Shown piece by piece: positions 1 to 6,252 of a stretch of 7,578 nt of DNA. How positions within the stretch are numbered: position 1 is the first letter of the stretch; each line of letters begins with the position of its first letter. The stretch is taken from NCBI GenBank assembly GCA_002418725.1, contig DIER01000012.1:308-7885 (forward strand), written 5' to 3'. Source of the DNA: Acholeplasmataceae bacterium UBA5769. GTDB lineage: Bacteria > Bacillota_I > Bacilli_A > Acholeplasmatales > Acholeplasmataceae. The notes under the pieces are model-generated. The model saw nothing but the letters and a program-made list of their open reading frames with translations, ran no database searches and had not been told where the DNA came from. Position numbers and translations under genes: made by a program.

Positions 1-6
1 CTCCTA
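1..6 (-). promoter_or_regulatory. Ribosome binding site of a divergent gene beyond the left edge
   Basis: On the minus strand the first six bases read TAGGAG, a good Shine-Dalgarno sequence. The start codon it would serve lies just left of the window, so no protein can be described. Together with the minus-strand -10 box at 28-33, it suggests that 1-122 is an intergenic region between two divergent genes. This is inference from a short motif at the edge. Confidence 0.4.
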
Positions 7-27
7 AGCGTGTATCGTTTACTTACT

Positions 28-33
28 ATTATA
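28..33 (-). promoter_or_regulatory. Probable -10 box of the divergent left-hand gene
   Basis: The minus strand carries a perfect TATAAT here, about 22 bases before the TAGGAG site at the left edge, which is the expected spacing for a short leader. No convincing -35 box lies 16-18 bases upstream (around 50-57). In AT-rich DNA such a -10 match can arise by chance, so the call rests mainly on its position relative to the ribosome binding site. Confidence 0.4.
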
Positions 34-83
34 AGATAAAATGGAATGAAAATGATATAAATGCCTGTATTTTATGAACTAAG

Positions 84-92
84 TGGTAAAAT
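84..92 (+). promoter_or_regulatory. Possible extended -10 promoter for the ABC transporter pair
   Basis: TGGTAAAAT is an extended -10 element (TG, one base, then TAAAAT) located 30 bases before the start of the ABC ATPase gene. A good -35 hexamer is not visible near 63-69. Transcription would start near 99, leaving a leader that contains the strong AGGAGG ribosome binding site at 112-117. The call is weak but fits the position. Confidence 0.3.
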
Positions 93-122
93 AATTTTGA
101 AAAAACGTTACAGGAGGGACTT

Positions 123-836
123 ATGTTAATCATTCAAAATGTATCTAAAAGTTATGATGGCGTAAAGAAGGCATGTCATGATGTATCACTTAAGATTGAA
201 GCAGGTGATATTTTTGGTTTTGTGGGTCATAATGGTGCCGGTAAAACGACATTGTTAAAGTCTATAGCAGGCATTATTGATTTCGATGAAGGTGATATCT
301 TCGTCGATGGATTATCGGTTAAACAGGATTCACTTGAGGTGAAAAAGCGGATTGCGTATATCCCAGATAACCCCGATATTTATGAATCACTAACGGGATT
401 TAACTATTTATCATTGATCAGTGACATCTTTGGTATCTCAGAAGAGATGAGAAAAAAAGAGATTGAAAAATATGCAAATCTCTTTGAGATACGTGATGTA
501 CTCCATAACCCCATCTCTTCATATTCTCACGGGATGAAACAAAAACTTGTGATTACAAGTGCACTTATTCATAAACCAAAACTCTTTTTGCTCGATGAAC
601 CTTTTGTAGGTTTAGATCCCAAAGCAAGTTTTCAACTCAAAGAGATATTCAAAGAGATGTGTCAAAACGGAACTGCCATTTTCTTTTCAACACACGTGCT
701 TGAAGTGGTTGAAAAACTATGTAACAAAGTGGCCATCATCAAACAAGGTAAGATTGTTGCATCCGGTGATACACAAGATATCATTAAAGATCAGTCGCTT
801 GAATCTATTTTTATGGAAATACAAAGAGAAAACTAA
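123..836 (+). CDS. ABC transporter ATP-binding protein, BcrA/EcsA-like (237 aa)
   Basis: This is the cytoplasmic ATPase subunit of an ABC-2 type transporter. In order, the protein shows Walker A GHNGAGKT (35-42), a degenerate signature loop with the core SHGMKQ (135-140) as is usual in BcrA/EcsA-type ATPases, Walker B LFLLDEP (154-160, catalytic Glu159), a D-loop GLD (163-165) and the switch His191. The segment after the Q-loop region (PDNPDIYESLTG, about 81-92) is typical of this subfamily. All catalytic residues are intact and the length is normal for a single nucleotide-binding domain. The ATG follows a strong AGGAGG site (112-117) with 5 bases of spacing. The stop overlaps the ATG of the permease by one base, so the two form a translationally coupled pair. 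The substrate cannot be told from sequence. Drug or peptide resistance, lipid handling and an EcsAB-like effect on secretion are all possible for the family. Confidence 0.93.
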   Translation: MLIIQNVSKSYDGVKKACHDVSLKIEAGDIFGFVGHNGAGKTTLLKSIAGIIDFDEGDIFVDGLSVKQDSLEVKKRIAYIPDNPDIYESLTGFNYLSLISDIFGISEEMRKKEIEKYANLFEIRDVLHNPISSYSHGMKQKLVITSALIHKPKLFLLDEPFVGLDPKASFQLKEIFKEMCQNGTAIFFSTHVLEVVEKLCNKVAIIKQGKIVASGDTQDIIKDQSLESIFMEIQREN

Positions 837-2440
837 TGTATTTTAAACTTGTTAAACTCTTTTTACATGAAAATCTCTCCCTCAAGCGACTGATGGGGTT
901 TGAGATTAGAAAGTCTAAGGCGAAAGCCATTGGTATTGGACTCGCGATTCTTTATGCTCTCGCAGCCTTTATTGGTGCATTCGGTTACATGTTTTTTGAT
1001 TTAGGTAAGATTTTACATCAGATAGGTCAAGATGAAATTTTATTAAGTTTTATGTGCATCTACATGCTGGGGATGGCGTTTGTGATCACATTGATGCGCG
1101 CGAGTGGGTATCTTTTTTACTATAAAGATTACGAGATTTTAGCACCACTACCCATACACCCAAGAACCGTTTTGTTTGCGAAGATGACGGTGCTTTTAAT
1201 CACGCTTTATCTAACATCGTTTTTGTTTACCTTGCCGATTATGTTTGCCTATTTTTACTGGAATGGCATTGTTTTCTTAAGTGTGATCTATTTTCTTATT
1301 GGGTTTTTCTTTCTGCCACTCATCCCTGTGATGATTATCAGTTTTCTGTCGTTAGGGATTGCAACGTTAACCGCAAGATTAAGATATGCGAAGATCTTGA
1401 GTATCGTTTTGGTCTTCGTGTTAATGATTGGTCTTTTTATGGTGATGTTTTCTATCAATGACGTTGAACAAAATCCTTTAACCGGTCAAATTGATTTATT
1501 TAAGGGGATTGCTAACATTTACATACCATTCGATTGGTATAGACGAGCTGTTCATGAAACCTCTTTGATGCATCTCATGTATCTTGTGTTATCCAATGGT
1601 GGTTTATTTACCCTATATTTATTAGGTATCCAAGGTTTTGTGCAAAAAACAAATCAACGTGGGATCAGAGTTAACATGAGACGTCATGTAGGCGTCATGA
1701 CGTATACGAAACGTTCACCCATAATCACGCTTGTTCAAAAAGAAGTGAAACGCTTTTTTAGTAGTGTCATCTACGCGACCAATGCTGGTTTTGGACCCAT
1801 CATTTTGTTGGTCGCAGGGATTGCAAGTCTCTTTTTTCAATCTGAATTAGAAAGTATATTGAGTCAAGCGATTGGTGTGGGTGGTTTATCGATTGAAGTG
1901 ATGGTTTTAGCATTGATTGGTTTTTCGGTTGCGATGACCTATACACCTGCGATTTCTTTAAGTCTTGAAGGAAAACAATTATGGCTCATTAAAAGTTTAC
2001 CCGTTGAACCAAAGACCATCATGTTTTCAAAGATTCTTTTCAATTTGTTATTAGCTGTACCGATTGCGATGATTAGTATTGTGCTTTTCGGTATTTCGTT
2101 AAGAATTCCTGTTTTGAATCAACTTCTCATGATGATTCTCGTGATCACATTTTCAGGGTTAATTTCACTTTTTGATGCAGTCATCAATTTATGGACACCT
2201 AAATTTCAGTTTGTCAATGATGTTGAGGTTATCAAACAAAGTGCGGGTGCACTTTTAGCCATTTTTGGAGGGTTTGCCTTTATGGCTTTAAATGGCCTCA
2301 TTTATGTACAGTTAGGTAAACTCATGGATGATGCCTTTGTTTTCTTAACGATGATTGCAGTAAACGTGATTGTATCGATACCCTTTTACATGCTTATTAC
2401 CTATAAAGCAGACCGTTTCTTTAAGAAGTACCAAGGCTAA
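836..2440 (+). CDS. ABC-2 type transporter permease, duplicated architecture (534 aa)
   Basis: This is the integral membrane partner of the preceding ATPase. I see about twelve hydrophobic segments, near residues 31-53, 68-88, 117-140, 144-162, 163-182, 186-206, 244-268, 318-336, 352-372, 400-420, 426-448 and 470-523 (the last probably two helices). A polar loop around 270-300 separates the halves. The loop DYEILAPLPIHPRTVLFAKM (98-117) recurs in the second half as KQLWLIKSLPVEPKTIMFSK (380-399). The shared pattern (L, SLP/PLP, P-[RK]-T-[IV], KM/KI) indicates an internal duplication, so one chain could supply both halves of the pore. Proteins of 500-600 residues with this loop are known as putative ABC exporter permeases (ABC_tran_2-like family, recognised from memory). 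The start overlaps the ATPase stop (TAATG) with only a weak AAAGAGA site upstream, which fits translational coupling. No clear terminator follows the stop. The substrate is unknown. Confidence 0.88.
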   Translation: MYFKLVKLFLHENLSLKRLMGFEIRKSKAKAIGIGLAILYALAAFIGAFGYMFFDLGKILHQIGQDEILLSFMCIYMLGMAFVITLMRASGYLFYYKDYEILAPLPIHPRTVLFAKMTVLLITLYLTSFLFTLPIMFAYFYWNGIVFLSVIYFLIGFFFLPLIPVMIISFLSLGIATLTARLRYAKILSIVLVFVLMIGLFMVMFSINDVEQNPLTGQIDLFKGIANIYIPFDWYRRAVHETSLMHLMYLVLSNGGLFTLYLLGIQGFVQKTNQRGIRVNMRRHVGVMTYTKRSPIITLVQKEVKRFFSSVIYATNAGFGPIILLVAGIASLFFQSELESILSQAIGVGGLSIEVMVLALIGFSVAMTYTPAISLSLEGKQLWLIKSLPVEPKTIMFSKILFNLLLAVPIAMISIVLFGISLRIPVLNQLLMMILVITFSGLISLFDAVINLWTPKFQFVNDVEVIKQSAGALLAIFGGFAFMALNGLIYVQLGKLMDDAFVFLTMIAVNVIVSIPFYMLITYKADRFFKKYQG

Positions 2441-2473
2441 ATTAAGGTATAACATGGGATTATCACAAAGAAG

Positions 2474-2502
2474 TTTACAAAGTAAAGGTCCTGTGTTATG
2501 AT
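2474..2502 (+). promoter_or_regulatory. Promoter of the lipoprotein gene
   Basis: A -35 box TTTACA (2474-2479) is separated by 17 bases from the -10 box TATGAT (2497-2502). The -10 is extended by TG at 2494-2495. This is a near-consensus housekeeping promoter. Transcription would start near 2509, just before the GAGAGG ribosome binding site (2513-2518) of the gene at 2525. It shows that the lipoprotein can be expressed independently of the upstream ABC pair. An imperfect inverted repeat (2449-2458 with 2490-2499, 8 of 10 pairs) flanks the -35 box and might be an operator, but this is weak. Confidence 0.72.
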
Positions 2503-2524
2503 TGACTAACAAGAGAGGTATATC

Positions 2525-3370
2525 ATGAAGAAATTACTTATATTAAGCTTATTACTCTTTGTACTCACGGGATGTGAGACAAAAGGGGCGCCAAGGCTAG
2601 ACACACCAGAAAATATCAGACATGAAGGTAGTCGTGTATTGTTTGATGAGGTGATGCATGCAACGATTTATATTGTTGAAGTCAATGGTTTTCCTTATGA
2701 AACGGAATCTACTTATTTTGATATTGTAGAAACCGGAGATATTTCCGTTCGTGTGAAAGCTCAAGCAGAGGGATACCAAGATTCTGTTTATTCAGAAAAC
2801 TATGTCTTTCAGATTGTAAGTGTTTTAGCAGATCAGAAATACAACTATAGTATTTTCTCCACCTTTGATTTAGTTATTTACCAGTTTGGTGAAGATGTTT
2901 TAATCGATCGTATATCAAGAACTACGGGTGACCTTGGTCTAAATAACTACAGTTATGAAGGTAGAAAACTTAAACTTGCCTCATCATTCCTTGTTTTACT
3001 CTCGAAAGGTGATCATGTGTTTACAGTGCATGTCGCAAATAAGGGTTCGTTTGATGTGACAATTACGATCAATGAAGCCGGTTTTCCTTATATGGTTTCA
3101 CATAGAAACGTCTCATTTGATGGACGAGATATCACACTTCTTTTTGCACTCTATGAAGAAGCGTATTATGACAGTGAGATTATCGCTGTTACAGCCACAG
3201 GGCTATCAGCAACAGATTATGTCATCAACGATAATCAGTTAACGATCAAGGCATCCTTCATCGATCAATATTTCACAAACAATCCCGATAAAACGGTGTT
3301 ATCTATTCAGTATACACTCGCACATCCGATTGCGAATATTCAAGGATTTATCTTTGTTCGAAAAGCTTAA
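2525..3370 (+). CDS. Lipoprotein with fibronectin III-like and X2-like Ig domains (281 aa)
   Basis: The protein is predicted to be exported and lipid-anchored. It has a short basic start (MKK), a hydrophobic core and a lipobox LTGC ending at Cys17, which would be the acylated residue after signal peptidase II cleavage. Residues about 24-97 resemble a fibronectin type III domain: an early Pro, a V-F-D-E-V strand, A-x-x-Y-x-V-E-V-N-G, and V-R-V-K-A followed by a Tyr-Ser rich strand (compare 'YxDSxxS'). The rest looks like two tandem X2-like Ig modules. One is at about 105-182 (pattern L-x-x-x-x-Y-x-x-x-G-x-x-L-x-L-x-x-x-F-L). The other is at about 190-280 (T-D-Y-V-I-N-D-N-Q-L-T-I-K-A-S-F). No catalytic motif is visible, so a surface-binding or structural role is likely. 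The ATG has the GAGAGG site 6 bases upstream and its own promoter. The function is unknown, and the domain calls come from pattern reading, not a profile search. Confidence 0.85.
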   Translation: MKKLLILSLLLFVLTGCETKGAPRLDTPENIRHEGSRVLFDEVMHATIYIVEVNGFPYETESTYFDIVETGDISVRVKAQAEGYQDSVYSENYVFQIVSVLADQKYNYSIFSTFDLVIYQFGEDVLIDRISRTTGDLGLNNYSYEGRKLKLASSFLVLLSKGDHVFTVHVANKGSFDVTITINEAGFPYMVSHRNVSFDGRDITLLFALYEEAYYDSEIIAVTATGLSATDYVINDNQLTIKASFIDQYFTNNPDKTVLSIQYTLAHPIANIQGFIFVRKA

Positions 3371-3379
3371 GTAAAATCA

Positions 3380-3400
3380 AAAAAGGCCGATGGCCTTTTT
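3380..3400. terminator. Bidirectional rho-independent terminator
   Basis: AAAAAGGCC (3380-3388) pairs perfectly with GGCCTTTTT (3392-3400) around a GAT loop. The stem is flanked by A-runs on the left and T-runs on the right, so it reads as an intrinsic terminator on both strands. It lies 9 bases after the lipoprotein stop and 2 bases after the stop of the converging ABC exporter gene, and so closes both transcripts. The GC part is only four base pairs; the rest of the stem is A-T. Confidence 0.85.
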
Positions 3401-3402
3401 AT

Positions 3403-5016
3403 TTATAAAGTGATGGTTTGATTCACATAAGCGCTAGGTAGTACACGATGTGATATGATGATCATCGTTTTGTTTGTCATCGTTTTTAAATTGGATAAAA
3501 TAAGGTTTTCCATCGATGCATCCAGTGCTGAGGTGACTTCGTCTAATAATAGGATAGGAGCATCTTTTAAAAGAGCACGTGCTAAAGCAAGTCGTTGAAG
3601 TTGACCTTCGGATAAGCCTAACCCTTTTTCACCAAGTTTGGTGTCTAGACGATGTGGAAGTGCTTTGATATCTTGATCTAGTCCAACAATTTTTAAAGTT
3701 TCCCAAAGGGTTTCTTCTAAAGACGTTTGGTAAAAGTTTAAATTGTCTTTAATGGTTCCTGACATCATTAATGATCCTTGTGGGACATAAGAAAAAAGTG
3801 ATCTGGTACCCGCATGAATAGGTGTTGATATGCCTTTATGAATCAGTTGTAGGGATCCATCTGTAGGTTGATACAACCCTAAAAGAAGTTTCATCAGTGT
3901 GGTTTTACCTTGACCAGAAACACCAGTGATTTGAACAACATCTTTGGGTTTAATTTCAAAGTTTAGATGATGAATGATCGGCTCATCTTGATAAGCAAAA
4001 CTTAAATCTTTCGCGATCAAAAGATCAAAACTATGTATCATTTCTTTTGATGTTTCATCTTCTTTGAGGTCATCTAAAACTTTAAGACGTTCAATGGAAG
4101 CGATACTTTGGTAATACTTTGGAACCAACGAGGTCATACCACCCACAGGTGATTGAAGATGACCAACAAGTTGAATGAGTGCGGTTAACCCACCAAAACT
4201 GATGAGTCCCTCAGAGAGACGAAGGGCACCCAAAATAATGGCAAGCCCATAACCTAAAGCGAGAAAGGCAGTCATACCAAACGATGATAACATCGATAGA
4301 CGTTGTTTACGAAGGGCTGCTTTTTCATATATTTGATTTAAGTCAGCTAGTTTTGAAGTCATCTTATCTTCGGATTCAAATGATTTGATGAGTGAAAGAT
4401 GCGATAACGATTCTTGAATCATAGCACGTAATGATGATTCTGTTTTTTGTAGTTCTTTATGTCTCGTTTTCATGGGATGTGCAAGAAGTCTTGATGAGAT
4501 CAATAAGAGTATACCAAAGGCAATGATAATCAGTGCTAAGATGTTATCAATAAAGAAAAGAAGAATAAAGGCTCCAAGAAATCTGACGAGATAGAACATC
4601 AACCTTGGAAGGATATCGGTGATACCATCAGCAACGATGTGCACATCACTGGTTAAATGGTTGAGTAAATCTCCCGTATGATAGGTTGATGTTTCTTTGA
4701 GTTCTTTATGTAATAATCGCTCAAATAAAGTTTTCTTTAAACTATTTTCTATGTTGACGGTATTACGTGTTCTAATGTAGGGTAGAAGTGTGGATGTGAT
4801 CAGTTGTAAGAAAAGAAGAGATCCTAAGATGGTTGCATAGAGGATAAAGGTTTGACTGGATGTTGATATTAAAGCAGCATCAATGGTTTCTCTAGAGAAG
4901 TATGCAAAAAAGAGAGCAGTTAAACCCATGATCAGTTGCAAGATAGATAAGATAATGATAGGTTTATAGAGTTTTGGGTGTTTTTTTCTTAACCATTTAA
5001 GACTTTCATTTTTCAA
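3403..5016 (-). CDS. Type I ABC exporter with fused membrane and ATPase domains (537 aa from TTG)
   Basis: This is a half-size ABC exporter expected to act as a homodimer in the membrane. Numbering here is from the proposed TTG start. The transmembrane domain covers about residues 15-305 with hydrophobic segments near 19-41, 58-81, 142-158, 159-176, 250-267 and 271-285. The ATPase domain follows: Walker A GVSGQGKT (365-372), Q-loop VPQ (Gln413), signature LSEGQ (468-472), Walker B LLLDE (489-493), D-loop SALD (496-499) and switch His523. All catalytic residues are present. There is no N-terminal C39 peptidase domain, so any leader removal must be done by another protein. The chain stops about 14 residues after the switch His, without the usual C-terminal tail of this family. 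The TTG start is preceded by AGAGGTG at 6 bases; an in-frame ATG at 5043 overlaps the -10 box and is rejected. The gene is divergent from the kinase/PqqD operon. By analogy with lasso peptide D proteins it may export a modified peptide. Confidence 0.92.
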   Translation of the reverse strand: MKNESLKWLRKKHPKLYKPIIILSILQLIMGLTALFFAYFSRETIDAALISTSSQTFILYATILGSLLFLQLITSTLLPYIRTRNTVNIENSLKKTLFERLLHKELKETSTYHTGDLLNHLTSDVHIVADGITDILPRLMFYLVRFLGAFILLFFIDNILALIIIAFGILLLISSRLLAHPMKTRHKELQKTESSLRAMIQESLSHLSLIKSFESEDKMTSKLADLNQIYEKAALRKQRLSMLSSFGMTAFLALGYGLAIILGALRLSEGLISFGGLTALIQLVGHLQSPVGGMTSLVPKYYQSIASIERLKVLDDLKEDETSKEMIHSFDLLIAKDLSFAYQDEPIIHHLNFEIKPKDVVQITGVSGQGKTTLMKLLLGLYQPTDGSLQLIHKGISTPIHAGTRSLFSYVPQGSLMMSGTIKDNLNFYQTSLEETLWETLKIVGLDQDIKALPHRLDTKLGEKGLGLSEGQLQRLALARALLKDAPILLLDEVTSALDASMENLILSNLKTMTNKTMIIISHRVLPSAYVNQTITL

Positions 5017-5022
5017 TTGGAA

Positions 5023-5029
5023 CACCTCT
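5023..5029 (-). promoter_or_regulatory. Ribosome binding site that fixes the exporter start at TTG
   Basis: The minus strand reads AGAGGTG, a strong Shine-Dalgarno match, followed by 6 bases and then TTG (5016-5014). The upstream ATG at 5043 has no ribosome binding site and lies inside or before the promoter -10 box. The ATG at 5037 would be essentially leaderless. The TTG is therefore the best-supported start. Confidence 0.75.
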
Positions 5030-5041
5030 TCAATCATAACC

Positions 5042-5050
5042 ATTATAGCA
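5042..5050 (-). promoter_or_regulatory. Extended -10 promoter of the ABC exporter
   Basis: The minus strand carries TGCTATAAT, a perfect extended -10 element. No strong -35 box is present at 16-18 bases (TTAAGG is the nearest), but extended -10 promoters often do without one. Transcription would start near 5035, about 6 bases before the ribosome binding site, giving a leader of roughly 20 bases. The element lies back to back with the plus-strand promoter at 5096-5104. Confidence 0.7.
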
Positions 5051-5095
5051 TATCCAAAGATAAGCCCTTAAGTTGTTTTTTTGATAAAACGTTCG

Positions 5096-5104
5096 TGTTA
5101 TAAT
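5096..5104 (+). promoter_or_regulatory. Extended -10 promoter of the kinase/PqqD operon
   Basis: TGTTATAAT is a perfect extended -10 element 30 bases before the kinase ATG. The -35 position at 17 bases falls in a T-run (5076-5082) with no clear hexamer. A start near 5111 leaves a leader of about 24 bases containing the TGAGGT site (5124-5129). Since this -10 box lies inside a possible longer frame that begins at TTG 5081, it also argues against that longer start. Confidence 0.7.
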
Positions 5105-5134
5105 AGGTTTATCTTTAGAGACTTGAGGTTACTC

Positions 5135-5980
5135 ATGAAAACATATCGGATTGCGGGCATTACCTTTGGCATTCACTTTCACTATGATGAATACTTAAAA
5201 CATAATATTGAAGCCTATGCGTCCGATGAACAAAAGATGGACCATGTTTTAAGTGTCCAGTTATCCGATATCATTGAACATCCGAGAGGTGAAACCCAAA
5301 GCATAAGAAATCCTTATGTGATGTATCAAGAAAATAAACGCATCATTTATATTAAAGATAAGAATCAACAGATTAAATCGTTGATCAAACACGATATGGC
5401 CTATCAACATGTCAATATCATGATCAACCCAAGTTTAAACAAGAACGCTGCAGAAATCGAATATACATGGTTAGGTTTAATGTTTATGGAAATCGCGATT
5501 AAACACAAACTTCTTCCGATGCACGCAGCTGCGATCAATGATCATGGTCATGCCATCTTAGTATCTGCACCTTCTCAAACGGGTAAATCAACCCATGCAA
5601 GGTTATGGAAGATGATGGATGATAAGGTAGAGATTCTAAACGATGATAAACCACTGATTGGATTAAAAGATGGTAGAATGATGGTTTTCTCTTCTCCTTT
5701 TTCTGGAAAGACTTCACTTAACCAAAACATGGATATCCCCTTAAAAGCCCTTGTCTTTCTTTATCAAGGAAAAGAAAATATGGCAAGTCTTATGGAACGT
5801 GATGACATCATCAAAGAAATGATGAAAAACATGATGCGTCCATCAGACGAAGCCTCATGGGATGATATCTTAGGTATCATCGAAGAGATGATAGAAAAAC
5901 TACCTATCTATAAGTTTGAAGCGACCCCAAAGGTTGAGGCTGCTTATTATTTGAAGAAAATCATCGACAAAGGAGAATGA
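5135..5980 (+). CDS. HPr kinase-like protein of a PqqD/RiPP-type cluster (281 aa)
   Basis: This is a soluble P-loop kinase related to the C-terminal domain of HPr kinase. From the ATG at 5135 the key parts are His130 in a PMHAAA segment, the P-loop SAPSQTGKST (144-153, Lys151), Asp170-Asp171 in LNDDKP, SSPFSGK (186-192) and Gly212-Lys-Glu-Asn215. The order His, P-loop, Asp-Asp matches the HprK fold. The remaining signature (SPFSGK, PLKALVFL) matches HprK homologues that sit beside PqqD genes. In paeninodin-type lasso clusters the homologous kinase is known to phosphorylate a C-terminal Ser of the precursor. The substrate here is unknown, and no HPr-like or lasso precursor is in the window. 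The N-terminal 120 residues are less conserved and may bind substrate. The ATG has TGAGGT 5 bases upstream. A TTG at 5081 would add 18 residues but lies upstream of the promoter. The gene is first in the operon, and its stop overlaps the alternative PqqD ATG. Confidence 0.85.
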   Translation: MKTYRIAGITFGIHFHYDEYLKHNIEAYASDEQKMDHVLSVQLSDIIEHPRGETQSIRNPYVMYQENKRIIYIKDKNQQIKSLIKHDMAYQHVNIMINPSLNKNAAEIEYTWLGLMFMEIAIKHKLLPMHAAAINDHGHAILVSAPSQTGKSTHARLWKMMDDKVEILNDDKPLIGLKDGRMMVFSSPFSGKTSLNQNMDIPLKALVFLYQGKENMASLMERDDIIKEMMKNMMRPSDEASWDDILGIIEEMIEKLPIYKFEATPKVEAAYYLKKIIDKGE

Positions 5981-5985
5981 GCACC

Positions 5986-6252
5986 ATGCGGATGAAAAAA
6001 GGTTTTGTCTTAAAGAATGTAGCCAGTAAATGGATTGTCGTTCCTGTGGGGGAAAAGGCAGTTCAGTTTAATGGGCTTTTAACGTTAAATGATTCTGGAA
6101 GAATCCTTTTTCAACAACTTCAAGAAAACGATGTTACACTTGAAATGCTAACTAAAACATTGATGGATTTATACGATGTTGATCAACATACAGCAAAACA
6201 AGATGTGATCCTGTTTATTCAGAAACTAAAGGATAAAGATTTAATCGAATGA
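5986..6252 (+). CDS. PqqD-family peptide-binding protein (88 aa)
   Basis: PqqD-like proteins (RiPP recognition elements; 'B1' in lasso peptide clusters) bind the leader of a precursor peptide and present it to modifying enzymes. The protein fits well. The opening KKGFVLKNVASKWIVVPVGE forms the first strands, FNGLLTLNDSGRILFQQL is the classic Asn-x-x-Gly/Ala turn before the first helix, and the C-terminal half is winged-helix-like and ends in a D-x-L-I-E strand. The length is normal. The start at 5986 is chosen because the AGGAG site (5971-5975) lies 10 bases before it. The ATG at 5977 is only one base from that site, too close to be used, although it would give a 4-base overlap with the kinase stop and a 91-residue protein. 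The ATG at 5992 is a further alternative. The 3' end overlaps the next gene (ATGA). Assignment to the family is firm; a peptide substrate is inferred. Confidence 0.88.
   Translation: MRMKKGFVLKNVASKWIVVPVGEKAVQFNGLLTLNDSGRILFQQLQENDVTLEMLTKTLMDLYDVDQHTAKQDVILFIQKLKDKDLIE

Noticed and set aside
104..109. AACGTT within AAAACGTT upstream of the ABC pair, repeated at 5088-5093 upstream of the kinase
   Set aside because: An 8-base match in AT-rich DNA between two intergenic regions is too short to call a shared operator without more copies.
1681..1703. Perfect 8-bp inverted repeat ACGTCATG / CATGACGT with a 7-base loop
   Set aside because: It is inside the permease coding region (polar loop between the two halves), has no T-run, and the encoded residues fit the protein. 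It is most likely chance.
2597..2779. 60-codon open frame on the minus strand inside the lipoprotein gene
   Set aside because: It lies fully within a well-supported gene on the other strand, has no ribosome binding site that stands out, and the product shows no recognisable domain.
5081..5134. Longer kinase start at TTG 5081 (18 extra residues)
   Set aside because: The extension contains the perfect extended -10 box and has no ribosome binding site, whereas ATG 5135 has TGAGGT at the right distance and begins the conserved protein.
5535..5717. 60-codon open frame on the minus strand inside the kinase gene
   Set aside because: It is antisense to the P-loop region of the kinase. The His/Ser-rich product looks like a shadow translation, not a precursor peptide.
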